This document shows positions 7,082 to 15,480 of a stretch of DNA of 64,000 bases, one piece after another. This DNA is from Marinitoga litoralis (lineage in GTDB: Bacteria; Thermotogota; Thermotogae; Petrotogales; Petrotogaceae): the NCBI RefSeq assembly GCF_016908145.1, contig NZ_JAFBDI010000008.1, positions 1-64,000 of the forward strand. Direction: 5' to 3'. The notes beneath the pieces were generated by a model. The model was not told the origin of the DNA. It was given only the letters and a program-made list of their open reading frames with translations, and made no database searches. Every line of letters starts with the position of its first letter. The stretch's first letter is position 1. The position numbers and the translations under genes were made by a program.

Positions 7082-9277
7082 TTATCCTTCCATCTTTTCT
7101 TTTAATTTTTTAGCAATAAATGTTGCAACGTGTGCTCCTTTTGTTCCTCTTCCAAATCCTGCGTCCATTCCGTTTTCTTTTGCTAAATCATCATTTAATT
7201 GAGTACCACCAACGATTAACAATATTTTATCCCTTACACCTTTTTCTATTGCTAATTGATGTAATTTTTTCATATTTTCCACATGGACATCGTTATGGGT
7301 AACAATCATTGAAGCAAGTATCGCCTGTGCTCCATATTCAATTGCAGCATCTATCATTTTTTCTGGTGGAACACTGGTGCCAAGGTATTCATATTTAATT
7401 CCATATTTTTCTATACCGCCGTGTTTAATATCTAATATTTCCCTTATACCTACATTATGTTCATCATTACCTACTGTACCAGCTACAACCTTAACTTTAT
7501 GTTTTGCGAAGAAGTCGAATAATTCATCATCTGACATAACTTCAGGTTTTTTAGGTAATACCAAATCATCTTTCTTTATTGCAAATGGAACTTTAGCTTT
7601 TAATTCAACATATGTTGCTTCTGTTGGATGAAGAACTGTTTTTGAAATAACCTGTGCATCTTCAAGTCCCATTCTTTTACATATTTCAAGTGCTGCAGCT
7701 TCTGCATATTCCTCAGATTCAGGAATTGTCATATCAAGTTGAATATAACCATCATAACTCCATTCAACCTCTGGTTTTATTAAATTATTTTCTCTATATT
7801 CTCTTATTTTATCTAATCTCTTATATACATTATCTTCATCATCTAATTCATCTATGTATTGTATTTTATCTGGATTACATAATGTACATCCATCTATTAA
7901 ATCACATGGCTTTTCTAAACCTTCTGGTAAATTATTATATCCAAAGTGATGACATACAGGAGCCATATAATCCTTATCTCTTGGTACAACAGTTCCTGCA
8001 CCTATACCTCCATCTTTCTTTCTAACAATACCATCACCCATTCTTTCTGGGTATTCCCCATTATCTACAAACATTCCATTTTCAACAGCTTCAAAATATC
8101 CACCCATTTCAATTATTTCTTCTAACATTAAAATAGCTCTCATCTTTAATTCTCTAACTTTTTCTCTTACATTATCCCAATTTACTTGAACCATTTCCTT
8201 AATACCATCAAGAGCTATTAATGTATGTTTAGCTGTTTCAACACCTCTAATTGAGTTAATATGCCATGGAACATTTCTTCCTTCATCAGGTGTAATAGTT
8301 GATTGAATATCTGCTTTTGTTAATCTTGAAATAAGTGTATCTAATACGTGTATTCTAGTAGCATCAAATAAATCTGATTCTATATATCTTGTGTTCATTT
8401 GTGCTCTGAATTTATAATCTTTGAATAATTCTCTAATTGTTAATGCATATACAAAGTTTAATCTAAATTCTGGAGTTGGTGAAACTATTGGTGGAACTGT
8501 AGATAATGCTATATTTTCTTTTTTCATTCCAGCTTTTACTGAATATAATGAATTAATAGCATGTTGTACTAATAATTCTGGCATAACCTTCCATGCAAAT
8601 TTAGCTGATGCATTAGCATTATGAGCACCATCAATTTGTAGCATGTTTGCTGATGCCATTATCTTTTTGGCCACTGCAGCATCAACAAATGACCTAATCA
8701 TGTTTATTCCTCTATACAATACGTTATATTGAGGATCCTGATGAGCACCATTTACCCCTTCTTCCGCAAATAAAACAGCAACTTCAGGACCTGCAACACC
8801 AGAAACATAACTGTGGAAGTTAATTGGTCTTCCTACTTCTTCTTCAATTAAATCCAATGCTTTTCTTGAAGCTCTTAATTGTTTTCTTGTTATTGGTATT
8901 CCACCAATACCTTCTGGTGTCCCCTCTATCAAACCATCCATATGGCTTTGACCCAGAGTTCTAATAACCATAATATGATCGGCACCATGCCAGGCAGCCA
9001 TTCTCATTCTTCTAATATCTTCTTCAAACCTACCGGAAGCAATTTCTGAAGTTATAACCTCCTGAGGTTGAGGATCTATATTTTTAAAGTAATGAGCTGC
9101 AGGTAATGCTACAAAGTTTTTTAAAGGTTTACTTACTTCATAATATTCAAAATCACCTATTTTTGTCTTAGGAGGTAATTTTTCTCTCCATGTCCAACCT
9201 TTTCTTTTTGGTCTATATTTATCTAAATCCTTTAATATTTCTTCAACATTCAATTTTTTGTTTGGCTCTAATTTCAT
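7082..9277 (-). CDS. oraE: D-ornithine 4,5-aminomutase, large (E) subunit
   Basis: This 731-residue protein is the cobalamin- and PLP-binding subunit of ornithine 4,5-aminomutase, which converts D-ornithine to 2,4-diaminopentanoate. The C-terminal quarter carries the B12-binding DxHxxG motif as DEHNVG, followed by the Rossmann-type ILLIVGGTQLND and a GFGRGTKGAHVATF tail. The N-terminal TIM-barrel part includes RTLGQSHMDGLIEGTPEG. Length fits characterised OraE. The start overlaps the end of oraS by 4 nt (ATGA), so the two subunits are translationally coupled. It is last in the ord-ortA-ortB-oraS-oraE operon. Adenosylcobalamin is required, but no cobalamin riboswitch is seen in this operon. 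Confidence 0.96.
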   Translation of the reverse strand: MKLEPNKKLNVEEILKDLDKYRPKRKGWTWREKLPPKTKIGDFEYYEVSKPLKNFVALPAAHYFKNIDPQPQEVITSEIASGRFEEDIRRMRMAAWHGADHIMVIRTLGQSHMDGLIEGTPEGIGGIPITRKQLRASRKALDLIEEEVGRPINFHSYVSGVAGPEVAVLFAEEGVNGAHQDPQYNVLYRGINMIRSFVDAAVAKKIMASANMLQIDGAHNANASAKFAWKVMPELLVQHAINSLYSVKAGMKKENIALSTVPPIVSPTPEFRLNFVYALTIRELFKDYKFRAQMNTRYIESDLFDATRIHVLDTLISRLTKADIQSTITPDEGRNVPWHINSIRGVETAKHTLIALDGIKEMVQVNWDNVREKVRELKMRAILMLEEIIEMGGYFEAVENGMFVDNGEYPERMGDGIVRKKDGGIGAGTVVPRDKDYMAPVCHHFGYNNLPEGLEKPCDLIDGCTLCNPDKIQYIDELDDEDNVYKRLDKIREYRENNLIKPEVEWSYDGYIQLDMTIPESEEYAEAAALEICKRMGLEDAQVISKTVLHPTEATYVELKAKVPFAIKKDDLVLPKKPEVMSDDELFDFFAKHKVKVVAGTVGNDEHNVGIREILDIKHGGIEKYGIKYEYLGTSVPPEKMIDAAIEYGAQAILASMIVTHNDVHVENMKKLHQLAIEKGVRDKILLIVGGTQLNDDLAKENGMDAGFGRGTKGAHVATFIAKKLKEKMEG

Positions 9278-9648
9278 TTGTTATCGCCTCCGTGAACAAA
9301 TATTCTTTCAACATCATCCCAATATTTTCCTGCAATTAAATCTCTTCCAGCTTGTATATAATCTATATTATGTTCTTTAGCTATAGTATATACAATATTA
9401 CCTGCACCTTTTCCTAATATATGTTTTTCAAAGAATTTGTCAACTAATGCTTTAGCTTCCATGCTATTGAATCCCATTCTAAGTAAAACGGATCTTTCAA
9501 CTGATGGAGATGTATGTGTAGAAGCTAAATCAATTAATGGATCTACAATTTTTTCAACTAAATCCCAAAAGTATTTATCTAATTCTTCATCTGTCATATT
9601 CATTAAATGTTTTGCTTTTTCTTCAAAATCAACTTTTCTTGGTTCCAT
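9274..9648 (-). CDS. oraS: D-ornithine 4,5-aminomutase, small (S) subunit
   Basis: A 124-residue protein that matches OraS, the small subunit that pairs with OraE. The sequence is helical, with the segment SPSVERSVLLRMGF and a C-terminal GKYWDDVERIFVHGG. It overlaps oraE by 4 nt and the stop of ortB by 1 nt, which is the tight packing expected for a stoichiometric complex. Confidence 0.94.
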   Translation of the reverse strand: MEPRKVDFEEKAKHLMNMTDEELDKYFWDLVEKIVDPLIDLASTHTSPSVERSVLLRMGFNSMEAKALVDKFFEKHILGKGAGNIVYTIAKEHNIDYIQAGRDLIAGKYWDDVERIFVHGGDNK

Positions 9649-11060
9649 TATAATACCTCCTCAATTAACTTTTTTACATCATCAGTATTAATTCTTAAAT
9701 CTTCAGCAACAAACTCTAATTCTTTTTCAGAAAATTCTGTTTTTCCATATCTTTTTTTCAATTCTTTTATATATGATTTTCTTAATTTTTCTAATGGATA
9801 TTTAATAACGCCAATTTTTGATGGATGATCTGGTAATACTATGTTTTTACCAGGCATATCATCTTTTAAAGGATCACCGAATTTTATTTCAATACCATTT
9901 TCTTTTGCAAATGTAAGTTGCGCAGAAGGTAATTTACCTGCACCAGTATATTCTGTTTCATTAACTACAATTATTTGGTCTTCATTCATTTCCATTGCTA
10001 AAGCAAATGCTGCAGCTAAAGAAGTATTTCCTGCAGGACCTCTTTGCATACCTTCAATATTAGCAAGCATTTCTGTAATATAGAAAACTTCACCTTGTGT
10101 AACTAAAACATATTCATCCATATATCTTAAAGGTCTTGCAGCATTTCTTGGAACATCTGATCTATCAGGGAAAGTAGCAAATGGAATTCCAAATCCAGTA
10201 TGCCCAGTAGTAAATGATTTTTTATTAAAGTCATTATCTGATGCCATATGTAATCCATGTAAATCAACGCTAGCACCTATTATTTTTGTACTTGTTGCAC
10301 CTGCTTTTTTAAGACCTCTAGCAGTTCCTGTTAAATTCCCACCACCAGCATGTGTGATAACTACCGCATCTGGGTATTTTCCGAATTGATTCATAGATTG
10401 TTCTGCAATCTCATATCCTAGTGTTTCTACACCAGCAATACCAAAAGGAGTGTATAATGAAGCATTAAAATAACCTGTTTCTTCAAGTAAAACTAAGAAA
10501 TAGTAGAATAATTCAGGTCCAACACTTAATTGTACAACTTCAGCGCCATATGCTTCACAAGCTCTAGCTTTTTCTAAAATTTCTGGTTGTCCAACACCTT
10601 TACTATCAAAACATTCTTGAACTATAATTGATTTCAAACCCCTTTTAGATGCTTGAGAAGCAACAGCAGCTCCATAATTACCACTAGTTGCTGCCATTAC
10701 ACCCTTATATCCTTGTATTTTTGCTCTATATGCACTTATAGACGCTCTTCTGTCTTTAAATGAACCAGAAGGATTAGTAGCTTCATCTTTTACAAAGATC
10801 CTAGCCCCTTTACCTTTTGGAGCAATTTTTTTAATTAATTTATTTATATTTTTTAATTCAACTAAAGGTGTATTTCCAACACCTGTTTCAAGTTGTATTT
10901 TTCTAATTTCATCTATAGTATATCCAGCATCTTTCATCATTTCTTCATAATCAAAGGCAACGCCTTTAATTTCATATTTAGTATAATCTACACCAACTGA
11001 TTTTTTCATTATTTCATTTTTTCTGGACATTACTGCATCATAACTAATATCTCTTTTCAT
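9648..11060 (-). CDS. ortB: 2-amino-4-oxopentanoate thiolase, beta subunit
   Basis: This 470-residue fold-type II PLP enzyme is OrtB of the AKP thiolase, which cleaves 2-amino-4-ketopentanoate with CoA to acetyl-CoA and D-alanine. The PLP lysine lies in NPSGSFKDRRAS (about residue 103), with the phosphate-binding loop around AGGGNLTGTARG and an ATSGNYGAAVAS segment typical of threonine-synthase-like folds. It overlaps ortA by 4 nt and oraS by 1 nt. Confidence 0.94.
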   Translation of the reverse strand: MKRDISYDAVMSRKNEIMKKSVGVDYTKYEIKGVAFDYEEMMKDAGYTIDEIRKIQLETGVGNTPLVELKNINKLIKKIAPKGKGARIFVKDEATNPSGSFKDRRASISAYRAKIQGYKGVMAATSGNYGAAVASQASKRGLKSIIVQECFDSKGVGQPEILEKARACEAYGAEVVQLSVGPELFYYFLVLLEETGYFNASLYTPFGIAGVETLGYEIAEQSMNQFGKYPDAVVITHAGGGNLTGTARGLKKAGATSTKIIGASVDLHGLHMASDNDFNKKSFTTGHTGFGIPFATFPDRSDVPRNAARPLRYMDEYVLVTQGEVFYITEMLANIEGMQRGPAGNTSLAAAFALAMEMNEDQIIVVNETEYTGAGKLPSAQLTFAKENGIEIKFGDPLKDDMPGKNIVLPDHPSKIGVIKYPLEKLRKSYIKELKKRYGKTEFSEKELEFVAEDLRINTDDVKKLIEEVL

Positions 11061-11362
11061 TCTTGATCACCTTCGATCATTTCTCTTAATTGTTTTCCAA
11101 CTTGAAGTAATTCAATTACTGGTTTACCAAAATTATGTTTGTATTCGGGATAAATTTCTTCTAATTTTCCTTCAACTTCTCTACCTACAGGAGTTTCAAT
11201 TTTTACTATATCTCCAATTTTAGCTTCATCATTTAAAAGAAATCCTTTTATACGAATTTCCAGAGGAACACGTTTTGTGTCCTCTGGAAGAGTTGAAGGT
11301 CTTTGTTCGGGATTTAATCCTACAAAATGTATTTGAACCCAATCACCTTTTTTTGCAATCAT
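11057..11362 (-). CDS. ortA: 2-amino-4-oxopentanoate thiolase, alpha subunit
   Basis: A 101-residue protein matching OrtA, the small subunit of AKP thiolase. It begins with a tryptophan-containing beta-rich segment (KKGDWVQIHFVGL) and includes GDIVKIETPVGREVEGKL. It lies 11 nt after ord and overlaps ortB by 4 nt. On its own the family is weakly recognisable; the operon position makes the call firm. Confidence 0.92.
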   Translation of the reverse strand: MIAKKGDWVQIHFVGLNPEQRPSTLPEDTKRVPLEIRIKGFLLNDEAKIGDIVKIETPVGREVEGKLEEIYPEYKHNFGKPVIELLQVGKQLREMIEGDQE

Positions 11363-11373
11363 ATAATCATCTC

Positions 11374-12387
11374 CTATAATGTTAAATCACCTATTAATGC
11401 TCTTGGAACTGGCAAGTCAGCCATTGATAATAATCCTGGAACAGCTTCTACAACTGATGGTATCATATTTGTAGCAACTGCTATTGTTCCTTTACCGCCA
11501 GGTATTTCAGGTTTAATAGCCAAGTTAAGATTTGGATCCCCTATAATTTCTATATAGTCTCCAGTGTCAACATTTTCTAATTCTGGTCTTACTTGTTGAG
11601 GATGTTTTAATTCAATAACAAGCTTTCCATTCATATATGCTCTTGCAACATGATTACATCCCGCTACCATTCCAGGTTCTACTTTTACATATTTTGTTTC
11701 TCTTAATACATTTGAAACTATTGGTTCTCTTGTTTGTTCAATTTTATCAATGTTCCATCCTAAAGCATCTGCAATCATGTAAATTGATTGTTCAAAACCA
11801 ATATGACCTACAATTTTTCCAGATTTTAATCCTTCTTCAAATTCTTCTACTGTTGTTCCAACACCTTGAGTTTCCATTACAGTTGGTCCAAAAGGAGATA
11901 AGTCATTTATTCTAGCAGCTTTTATTTGTTCAACATTTAATGCAGCGCCTGATAATGCTAATATCAAAGTATCTAATACAAATCCTGGATTGATACCAGT
12001 TCCTAAAATAGATACACCATATCTTCTTGCAATGCTATCCATTTCTTCAGATGCTTCTGGATGAGTATAGAATGGATATGCCATTTCTTCAGCTATAGTA
12101 ATTACATTTATATGTTTTTTAGCAGCCATTATTATTTGTTCTTTAACAACATCAACAAATGAATTTGTTGCTATTACAACTAAATCTGGATTTGTTTCAT
12201 CTAACATTTTTTCTGGAGAATCATATACTTTTAATCCTATTTCTCCAATTTCTAATAATTCACCAACATCTTTGCCTACATATCTTGTATCATAAACCCC
12301 AACTAATTCTAATTCATATTTTGATAAAATGTTTTTTGCTATTCCACTGCCCATCGCACCAAATCCCCATAATGCTATTCTGTACAT
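11374..12387 (-). CDS. ord: 2,4-diaminopentanoate dehydrogenase
   Basis: This 337-residue NAD(P)-dependent amino acid dehydrogenase oxidatively deaminates 2,4-diaminopentanoate to 2-amino-4-oxopentanoate. The N-terminal Rossmann motif is [17 protein letters not shown] (about residues 5-21). Later family segments include [15 protein letters not shown] and [14 protein letters not shown]. The Shine-Dalgarno AAGGAGGCG is strong. It is first in the ornithine operon and probably carries its regulation. Ornithine racemase, which normally supplies D-ornithine to the pathway, is not encoded next to it. Confidence 0.94.
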   Translation of the reverse strand: MYRIALWGFGAMGSGIAKNILSKYELELVGVYDTRYVGKDVGELLEIGEIGLKVYDSPEKMLDETNPDLVVIATNSFVDVVKEQIIMAAKKHINVITIAEEMAYPFYTHPEASEEMDSIARRYGVSILGTGINPGFVLDTLILALSGAALNVEQIKAARINDLSPFGPTVMETQGVGTTVEEFEEGLKSGKIVGHIGFEQSIYMIADALGWNIDKIEQTREPIVSNVLRETKYVKVEPGMVAGCNHVARAYMNGKLVIELKHPQQVRPELENVDTGDYIEIIGDPNLNLAIKPEIPGGKGTIAVATNMIPSVVEAVPGLLSMADLPVPRALIGDLTL

Positions 12388-12462
12388 AATAACGCCTCCT
12401 TAAATTGTGATATTAATAACATGTTTATTTTATTTTTTATTATATTTAATTAATACATATTT

Positions 12463-12491
12463 ATTTTATGAAATTTTCTTCATATAGTCAA
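12463..12491 (-). promoter_or_regulatory. Promoter of the ornithine fermentation operon
   Basis: TTGACT (12491-12486) and TAAAAT (12468-12463) on the minus strand are separated by 17 bp. The leader to ord is about 70 nt. Four direct repeats end 5 bp upstream of the -35, a typical location for an activator. Confidence 0.65.
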
Positions 12492-12496
12492 ATTCG

Positions 12497-12536
12497 CATA
12501 CTCAAACATACTCACACATACCCAAGCATACTCAAA
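12497..12536 (-). repeat. Four tandem 10-bp repeats upstream of the ornithine operon promoter
   Basis: On the minus strand the unit TTTGAGTATG occurs four times head to tail (12536-12527, 12526-12517 as CTTGGGTATG, 12516-12507 as TGTGAGTATG, 12506-12497). The 10-bp period places each unit on the same face of the DNA helix. The array sits immediately upstream of the -35 element of ord, so it is probably a cooperative binding site for an activator or repressor. Confidence 0.6.
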
Positions 12537-12583
12537 TTTATTGTGTATAATAATGAATAATCGATAAAAATCAAGATTTATAT

Positions 12584-12611
12584 AAAAAAAATGAGGCTTT
12601 ATTTCGCCTCA
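12584..12611 (-). terminator. Terminator of the diguanylate cyclase gene
   Basis: TGAGGC (12592-12597) pairs with GCCTCA (12606-12611). On the minus strand the hairpin is followed by T8. The stop codon of the upstream gene (TAA at 12601-12599) is inside the loop. Confidence 0.8.
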
Positions 12612-13999
12612 CTTTTATTTGATAATTTCATATTATACATTTCTTTGTCAACCTTTTTCATATTTTCTTTTAAAGATAAATTCTTATCTAACTCTATAAT
12701 TCCAAAAGAAATATCAATGGGATAATCATTGTTTTTTAATTCCTTATTTATTCTATTCATTATTATTTTTGAGTCTGATATAGTTGTGTTTGGAAATATA
12801 ATTATAAATTCATCGCCACCATATCTAGCAAAAATATCAGCTTTTCTAATATTTTTTGATACAATTTCAGAAAATAATATTAAAACCATATCTCCGAAAT
12901 CATGTCCATATGTATCATTAATATATTTAAAGTTATCAACATCAATAAAAGCTAAGTTGAATTTTTCATTGTATCTTTTCATTTTTTCATATGCATTTTT
13001 CAAATATTCATTTAAAAAAGTTCTATTATATATTTTAGTTAATGGATCTTTTATAGATAATTCATAATATTTATTTTTTTCTTTATGAAGTTGCAGATAT
13101 AATCTGTGAAAAGCAATAATAGATTGAATTATATATGTTATTTCATCTAATAATGTTAATTCTAATTTAGAAAATGAATGTGTTTTTGGTCTTTCGTATA
13201 ATATAGCCCCATACGGATTGCCATTATAATCTCTTATCGGAACACCATATACACTATATGGTTTTGGATTATTTAAATGCATAATTTTATATCCATTTGG
13301 CAATTGAAAATTTAAAGAATCATATATATATACCTTCTTATTATTGTCAATAATATATGATAATAAGGATTTGTTTTCTTTAGAAAAATACCTTCCTGTG
13401 ATATCAATACTATCAATAATTCCATATTCAATATACATATTATTATCATTTTCAACTGTGGCAATAGCAATTTCATCTATTATATTATGATCTTTTAATA
13501 AATAATAAATTTTTTCATATATATTTTCTGCCTCAAAATTAGAATTTGTTAAAGCTTTATAACTCAATTCACTAATTTTTTTTGATAATTCTAAATAATT
13601 AGAATATATTAACTTAACATCCTGAGAAACATCATATAATGATATTAAATAATATTTATTATTTTCATATACTAAACCCTCGAAATTTATTTCAATATAC
13701 TTATTATCTATTGCTTTAATATCTTTAAATGAGAGGTTATTATTTGATAATTTGAATATATTAATATAATCAACAAGATTTTTTATATTAATCAAATTAG
13801 GGTTATCTTGAAGAAATTCATTATAATTATGAAATAATTCCATAATATTATATAAACCTAAATCTATTCCTAATATTTTAGAAATAGATTTAAATGAATT
13901 ATTCATATATTCAATTTCATCATTTTCAATTATTAAAAGTCCCATATTTTCATGTTCAAAATAATTTTTGAACAGACTATTTAAGATTTTTTGTTTCAT
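12599..13999 (-). CDS. Diguanylate cyclase with PAS- and GAF-like sensor domains
   Basis: A 466-residue protein that makes the second messenger c-di-GMP. The C-terminal GGDEF domain (about residues 305-460) has the intact active site ARYGGDEFIIIF and an upstream RxxD inhibitory site (RKAD) five residues before GGDEF, so product inhibition is likely. The N-terminal part resembles a PAS domain (NMGLLIIENDEIEYMNNSF, from about residue 18) and then a GAF-like domain (about 150-290). It has no membrane segment. The start at 13999 is chosen because GGGGGGAAAG precedes this ATG; an upstream in-frame start would add a spurious hydrophobic stretch. Its signal is unknown. Confidence 0.88.
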   Translation of the reverse strand: MKQKILNSLFKNYFEHENMGLLIIENDEIEYMNNSFKSISKILGIDLGLYNIMELFHNYNEFLQDNPNLINIKNLVDYINIFKLSNNNLSFKDIKAIDNKYIEINFEGLVYENNKYYLISLYDVSQDVKLIYSNYLELSKKISELSYKALTNSNFEAENIYEKIYYLLKDHNIIDEIAIATVENDNNMYIEYGIIDSIDITGRYFSKENKSLLSYIIDNNKKVYIYDSLNFQLPNGYKIMHLNNPKPYSVYGVPIRDYNGNPYGAILYERPKTHSFSKLELTLLDEITYIIQSIIAFHRLYLQLHKEKNKYYELSIKDPLTKIYNRTFLNEYLKNAYEKMKRYNEKFNLAFIDVDNFKYINDTYGHDFGDMVLILFSEIVSKNIRKADIFARYGGDEFIIIFPNTTISDSKIIMNRINKELKNNDYPIDISFGIIELDKNLSLKENMKKVDKEMYNMKLSNKSEAK

Positions 14000-14087
14000 C
14001 TTTCCCCCCATTAAAAAAACTAAAATAATTTTATCCTTTTTTTGTTTCTTTTTTGTTAATAATAATGAAGAAAATAAAAACAAAAAT

Positions 14088-14108
14088 GCGATTGTCAAAG
14101 ACAATCGC
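14088..14108 (-). terminator. Terminator of the purine-type operon
   Basis: GCGATTGTC (14088-14096) pairs with GACAATCGC (14100-14108) around AAA. On the minus strand it is followed by ATTTTTGTTTTT. It ends the operon whose last gene stops at 14125. Confidence 0.8.
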
Positions 14109-14124
14109 AAAAAAAGAATAAAAA

Positions 14125-15480
14125 TTAAATACTGTTTATAACTCTTTTTGAAATTTCATTATGTTTTTCAATTAATTTTGGTAATTCATCATCTAATATT
14201 TCCCCGTCTTTAACTCTTATTTCCCCATTAATAACATTTAAATCAACTTGTTTTCCATCACACATTAAAACAGCTCCAAGTGGATCATCGAGTCCCCCAG
14301 CAAATTCTAATCTATTTAAATTAAAACCAATAAAATCAGCAGCTTTTCCAATTTCTATGCTTCCAATGTAATCATCCATTCTTAAAACTCTAGCTCCACC
14401 CATTGTTCCCATTCTCAATGCTTCTTTTACAGTTAATGCATCTGCACCGTATTTTACTCTTTGTAATAATAATGCATTCCTAATTTCTGCAATCATATTA
14501 TTAGTATCATTACTTGCACTACCATCTACGGCAATACCTATTCTTATCTTATCTTTCATTTTTGTTACGGGCGCAATTCCAGAACCTAATCTCATATTTG
14601 ATGATGGACAATGTGCCATACCCACATCATTTTTTGCGAGTTTTTCTATATCAGAATCGCTTAACCAAACAAGATGTGCAAACCATGCTCTAGGATTAAG
14701 CCAACCTAATTCTTCCATATAATCAACAGGTTTTTTACCGAATTTTTCTAAACAATACTCATCTTCATCTAATGTTTCAGCTACATGGGTGTGTAATAAC
14801 ACATCATATTCTTCAGCTATTTTTACAGTTTCTTTCATTAATTCTGGAGTAACAGAAAATGGCGAACAAGGAGCGAGTGCAATTCTGAGCATTGAATATT
14901 TTTCTGGATTATGATATTTTTCTATAACTCTAATGCTTTCTTTGATTATTTCTTTTTCTGTTTGAACAACGCTATCGGGAGGAAGACCGCCATCTTTTTT
15001 ACTCATAGACATGCTTCCGCGTGTAGGGTGAAATCTTATTCCAGTACGTATAGCACCTTCAATTTCTGCATCTATTGCTTCATTTAATCCATATGGATAT
15101 AAGTATAGATGATCTGTAGTAGTGGTAACTCCTGTTTTCATCATTTCATAATTAGCAATAATAGAACTAATATAAAATCCTTCTCTATCAATAAACTTCC
15201 ATCTTTCATATAGAAATACTAGCCAATCAAATAATTTTGCATTTTGTGCACCTTTAACATTTCTTGTTAATGATTGGTATAAATGATGGTGAGTATTAAC
15301 AAAGCCAGGCATTATGAGCATATCTTTACAATCATGAATTTCATCTGCTTCTATATCTGGACTCCCGGTACCAATATCTTTAATAACATTATCTTCTATA
15401 TAAATATATGCATTTTCGAGTTCTGTATCATTATTATCAAATGTGGCTAGATAAGAGATGTTTTTAAATAGTTTTTTCAT
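14125..15480 (-). CDS. Amidohydrolase, 8-oxoguanine deaminase-like (SsnA/AtzB-type subgroup)
   Basis: This 451-residue metal-dependent deaminase has the amidohydrolase metal ligands in GFVNTHHHLYQSL (about residues 58-70), HTHVAE (about 229-234), a later AHLVWL and the catalytic aspartate in VDGSASND. The segment TTTTDHLYLYPYG is characteristic of the 8-oxoguanine deaminase subgroup, which converts 8-oxoguanine to urate. The ATG overlaps the preceding PLP-enzyme stop by 4 nt. Together with the molybdenum hydroxylase two genes upstream, the context points to purine catabolism. Guanine or another aminopurine is a possible alternative substrate. Confidence 0.82.
   Translation of the reverse strand: MKKLFKNISYLATFDNNDTELENAYIYIEDNVIKDIGTGSPDIEADEIHDCKDMLIMPGFVNTHHHLYQSLTRNVKGAQNAKLFDWLVFLYERWKFIDREGFYISSIIANYEMMKTGVTTTTDHLYLYPYGLNEAIDAEIEGAIRTGIRFHPTRGSMSMSKKDGGLPPDSVVQTEKEIIKESIRVIEKYHNPEKYSMLRIALAPCSPFSVTPELMKETVKIAEEYDVLLHTHVAETLDEDEYCLEKFGKKPVDYMEELGWLNPRAWFAHLVWLSDSDIEKLAKNDVGMAHCPSSNMRLGSGIAPVTKMKDKIRIGIAVDGSASNDTNNMIAEIRNALLLQRVKYGADALTVKEALRMGTMGGARVLRMDDYIGSIEIGKAADFIGFNLNRLEFAGGLDDPLGAVLMCDGKQVDLNVINGEIRVKDGEILDDELPKLIEKHNEISKRVINSI

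Noticed and set aside
7654-8025. Long plus-strand frame inside oraE
   Set aside because: It is the antisense shadow of a well-conserved gene, with biased Leu/His/Ile composition and no ribosome binding site. Similar shadow frames over ord, asnS and the GH57 gene were left out for the same reason.
12497-12536. CRISPR-like array
   Set aside because: The units are 10 bp, directly abutting and without spacers, and sit at a promoter. No cas gene is in the window.
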